The notes under the pieces: generated by a model
The model's database searches: none
The model's input: only the letters and a program-made list of their open reading frames with translations
What the model was told of the DNA's origin: nothing
Source of the DNA: Actinomycetales bacterium
GTDB taxonomy: Bacteria > Actinomycetota > Actinomycetes > Mycobacteriales > Mycobacteriaceae
Assembly: GCA_012841845.1 (NCBI GenBank)
Contig: DUTZ01000566.1
Coordinates: forward strand, 1 to 6,910
Direction of reading: 5' to 3'
DNA: 6,910 nt
In this document: positions 5,639 through 6,910 of the stretch, one piece after another
Layout: each line of letters starts with the position of its first letter
Position numbering within the stretch: the stretch's first letter is position 1
Position numbers and translations under genes: made by a program

Positions 5639-6910
5639 TCAGACCGTGCCGCAGCTGTTCACCGGCGGCAACCCGTGGACGCGGTCCATGAGGAAGCGGG
5701 CGTTGGTGGAGCGCTCGGCGAGCATCGGCGCGGCGTGGTCGAGCAGCAGCCCGGGCGCGAGCGGCGGGATCTCGACGGTCTTCATCTGGACCGGCGTGCC
5801 CTGGCCGCACCAGTTGCGCACGAGGTTCTCCACGGTGTGGTGCGGGACCACGTCGTCGTTGCGGCCGATGAGCACGAGCGCGGGGACCGTCGGGGCGACC
5901 GTGCCGAGGTTGTAGCCCTCGAGCACGCGGACGATCTCCGGCTCGGAGCGGGCGGCGTCGGCGAGCGAGCGACCGTCCTTGGTGAACTCGGTGGTGCGGC
6001 GCAGCCCGTAGGCGACGGCGGTCTCGGCGACGCACTGGCCGGAGACCACGTCGAGCATGCGCTTGCCCTCGTCGTTGAGCTGCCGGTCGAACGCGGGCCG
6101 CAGCTCGGGGTGCACCTGGAGGATGCCGTTGATCGCGTAGCCCACGGCGCCGGTGAGCAGCCCGCCGTCGACGCGCTCGAGGGTGCCGAGCATGTCCGAC
6201 GGTGGGGCGCCGGCGGCGATGCCGGCCAGGTTGACGTCCGGCGCGTAGGTCGGCTGCATCTCGCCCGCGGCCGCGGCGGCGCCGCCGCCCTGCGAGTAAC
6301 CGCTCACCACGGTCTTGGAATCGCGCGCGAGGTCGGTGCCGTCGAGCCGCACGGCCGCCCGCGCGGCGTCGAGCGCCGAGCGGCCCTGGGAGTCGCGGTT
6401 GACGTAGGGGTGGTGGCCGGGCGTGCCCAGGCCCTCGTAGTCGGTGACGACCACGGCGAAGCCCTCGGCGAGCATCGAGTAGGCGTCGAGGAGCGCGTAC
6501 CCGGCCGCCATCGAGGGCGGCGCGGTGTGGATCCCGAGGCCCACCTCCATGGACCGCGAGGGCGCGCACTGGTCGCCCTGTCCCTGGGTGCCGGGGGTGA
6601 CGACGGCGAGGGGGCGCGGTCCGGGGCCGTGCCACGGCGCCTTGGGCTGGAGGTACGTCCCCGTGACGGCGACCGGTCCGCCGCCGGCGCCCGTCGAGCG
6701 GTACATGATCCGCCGGGCATCCGCCGGGAGGGCCCCGCCGTTGACGAGGTCCGGCAGGCTCGGGGTGACCGTCATGGGCTCCGTGCGGATGAGCGCCCCG
6801 TTCTCGGCGGGTAGGTCGGCCGGCGGGGTGTAGAAGGCCGAGCGGTCCGGCATGTTCGACGAGCCCTGCGCGGCGGCCACCGGGGCCGCGGCGGTGGTGA
6901 CGGCGGGGGC
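5639..6910 (-). CDS. Secretory-lipase-family alpha/beta hydrolase (N-terminus off the right edge)
   Basis: A serine esterase or lipase of the secretory lipase (LIP, PF03583-type) group, expected to hydrolyse acyl esters outside the cytoplasm. Residues here are numbered from the in-frame GTG at 6880. The nucleophile elbow is G-Y-S196-Q-G with an all-small GGAAAAA helix after it. The catalytic Asp is probably D342 in GRNDDVVP, and the His is H382 in LLLDHAAP. The oxyanion region is TPGTQGQGDQC (95-105). Four cysteines (C105, C283, C358, C410) could form two disulfides, fitting an exported protein. The mature part begins with a family-like SAFYTPP segment at about 14-20. The reading frame stays open to the window end, and the ten codons upstream of the GTG are Ala/Pro/Thr/Val-rich, like the end of a signal peptide and its linker. 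The true start is therefore outside and the GTG is probably internal. It is convergent with the SnoaL-like gene, across a GC hairpin. Confidence 0.9.
   Translation of the reverse strand, partial: APAVTTAAAPVAAAQGSSNMPDRSAFYTPPADLPAENGALIRTEPMTVTPSLPDLVNGGALPADARRIMYRSTGAGGGPVAVTGTYLQPKAPWHGPGPRPLAVVTPGTQGQGDQCAPSRSMEVGLGIHTAPPSMAAGYALLDAYSMLAEGFAVVVTDYEGLGTPGHHPYVNRDSQGRSALDAARAAVRLDGTDLARDSKTVVSGYSQGGGAAAAAGEMQPTYAPDVNLAGIAAGAPPSDMLGTLERVDGGLLTGAVGYAINGILQVHPELRPAFDRQLNDEGKRMLDVVSGQCVAETAVAYGLRRTTEFTKDGRSLADAARSEPEIVRVLEGYNLGTVAPTVPALVLIGRNDDVVPHHTVENLVRNWCGQGTPVQMKTVEIPPLAPGLLLDHAAPMLAERSTNARFLMDRVHGLPPVNSCGTV

Noticed and set aside
5639..6880. Treating the GTG at 6880 as the true start of the hydrolase
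   Set aside because: The frame remains open to the window end with signal-peptide-like composition, and no ribosome-binding site or promoter is seen before this GTG. The gene is better called partial.
1..6910. Mobile element, CRISPR array, toxin-antitoxin or defence system
   Set aside because: There are no transposase or integrase motifs, terminal repeats, regularly spaced repeats, or toxin or nuclease motifs. Composition and codon use look uniform across the window.

Overview
The window is about 6.9 kb of very GC-rich DNA with codons almost always ending in G or C, frequent GTG starts, 2-4 bp gene junctions and several TANNNT boxes placed exactly 7 nt before start codons. This points to a high-GC actinobacterium, most likely of the Mycobacteriales (Dietzia/Gordonia/Mycobacterium-like). 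The leucyl-tRNA synthetase carries the insertion and KMGKS variant familiar from actinobacterial LeuRS, which agrees. The genus is inferred from memory of the families, not from a search.

Layout, left to right. (1) At 1-111, minus strand, is the N-terminal 37 codons of a membrane protein cut by the left edge, probably SdpI-like. (2) At 112-255 is a divergent regulatory gap with a leaderless-type promoter for the membrane gene, a possible -10 and a ribosome-binding site for leuS, and two small inverted repeats. (3) At 256-3246, plus, is a complete leuS. (4) At 3282-5133, minus, is a tight three-gene operon: a SnoaL/NTF2-like protein, then a DHRS1-like short-chain dehydrogenase (start and stop overlap as GTGA), then a 136-residue three-helix membrane protein (start 2 nt after the previous stop). 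(5) At 5134-5157 is a 24-bp divergent promoter region. (6) At 5158-5604, plus, is a second SnoaL-like protein. (7) At 5639-6910, minus, is a secretory-lipase-family alpha/beta hydrolase whose N-terminus runs off the right edge.

leuS is housekeeping translation. The central block, two divergent SnoaL-fold proteins plus an SDR and a small membrane protein, looks like a small co-regulated metabolic module of unknown substrate. The hydrolase is a separate convergent gene, probably exported. Both convergent gaps (3247-3281 and 5605-5638) hold GC-rich repeats or hairpins without a T-tract.

The most notable signal is the 24-bp gap between the two SnoaL-like genes. It appears to hold two opposed leaderless promoters whose -10 boxes share a single TA step, each exactly 7 nt from its start codon. 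I see no CRISPR array, mobile element, tRNA, rRNA or defence system, and no clear evidence of a wholly new system.
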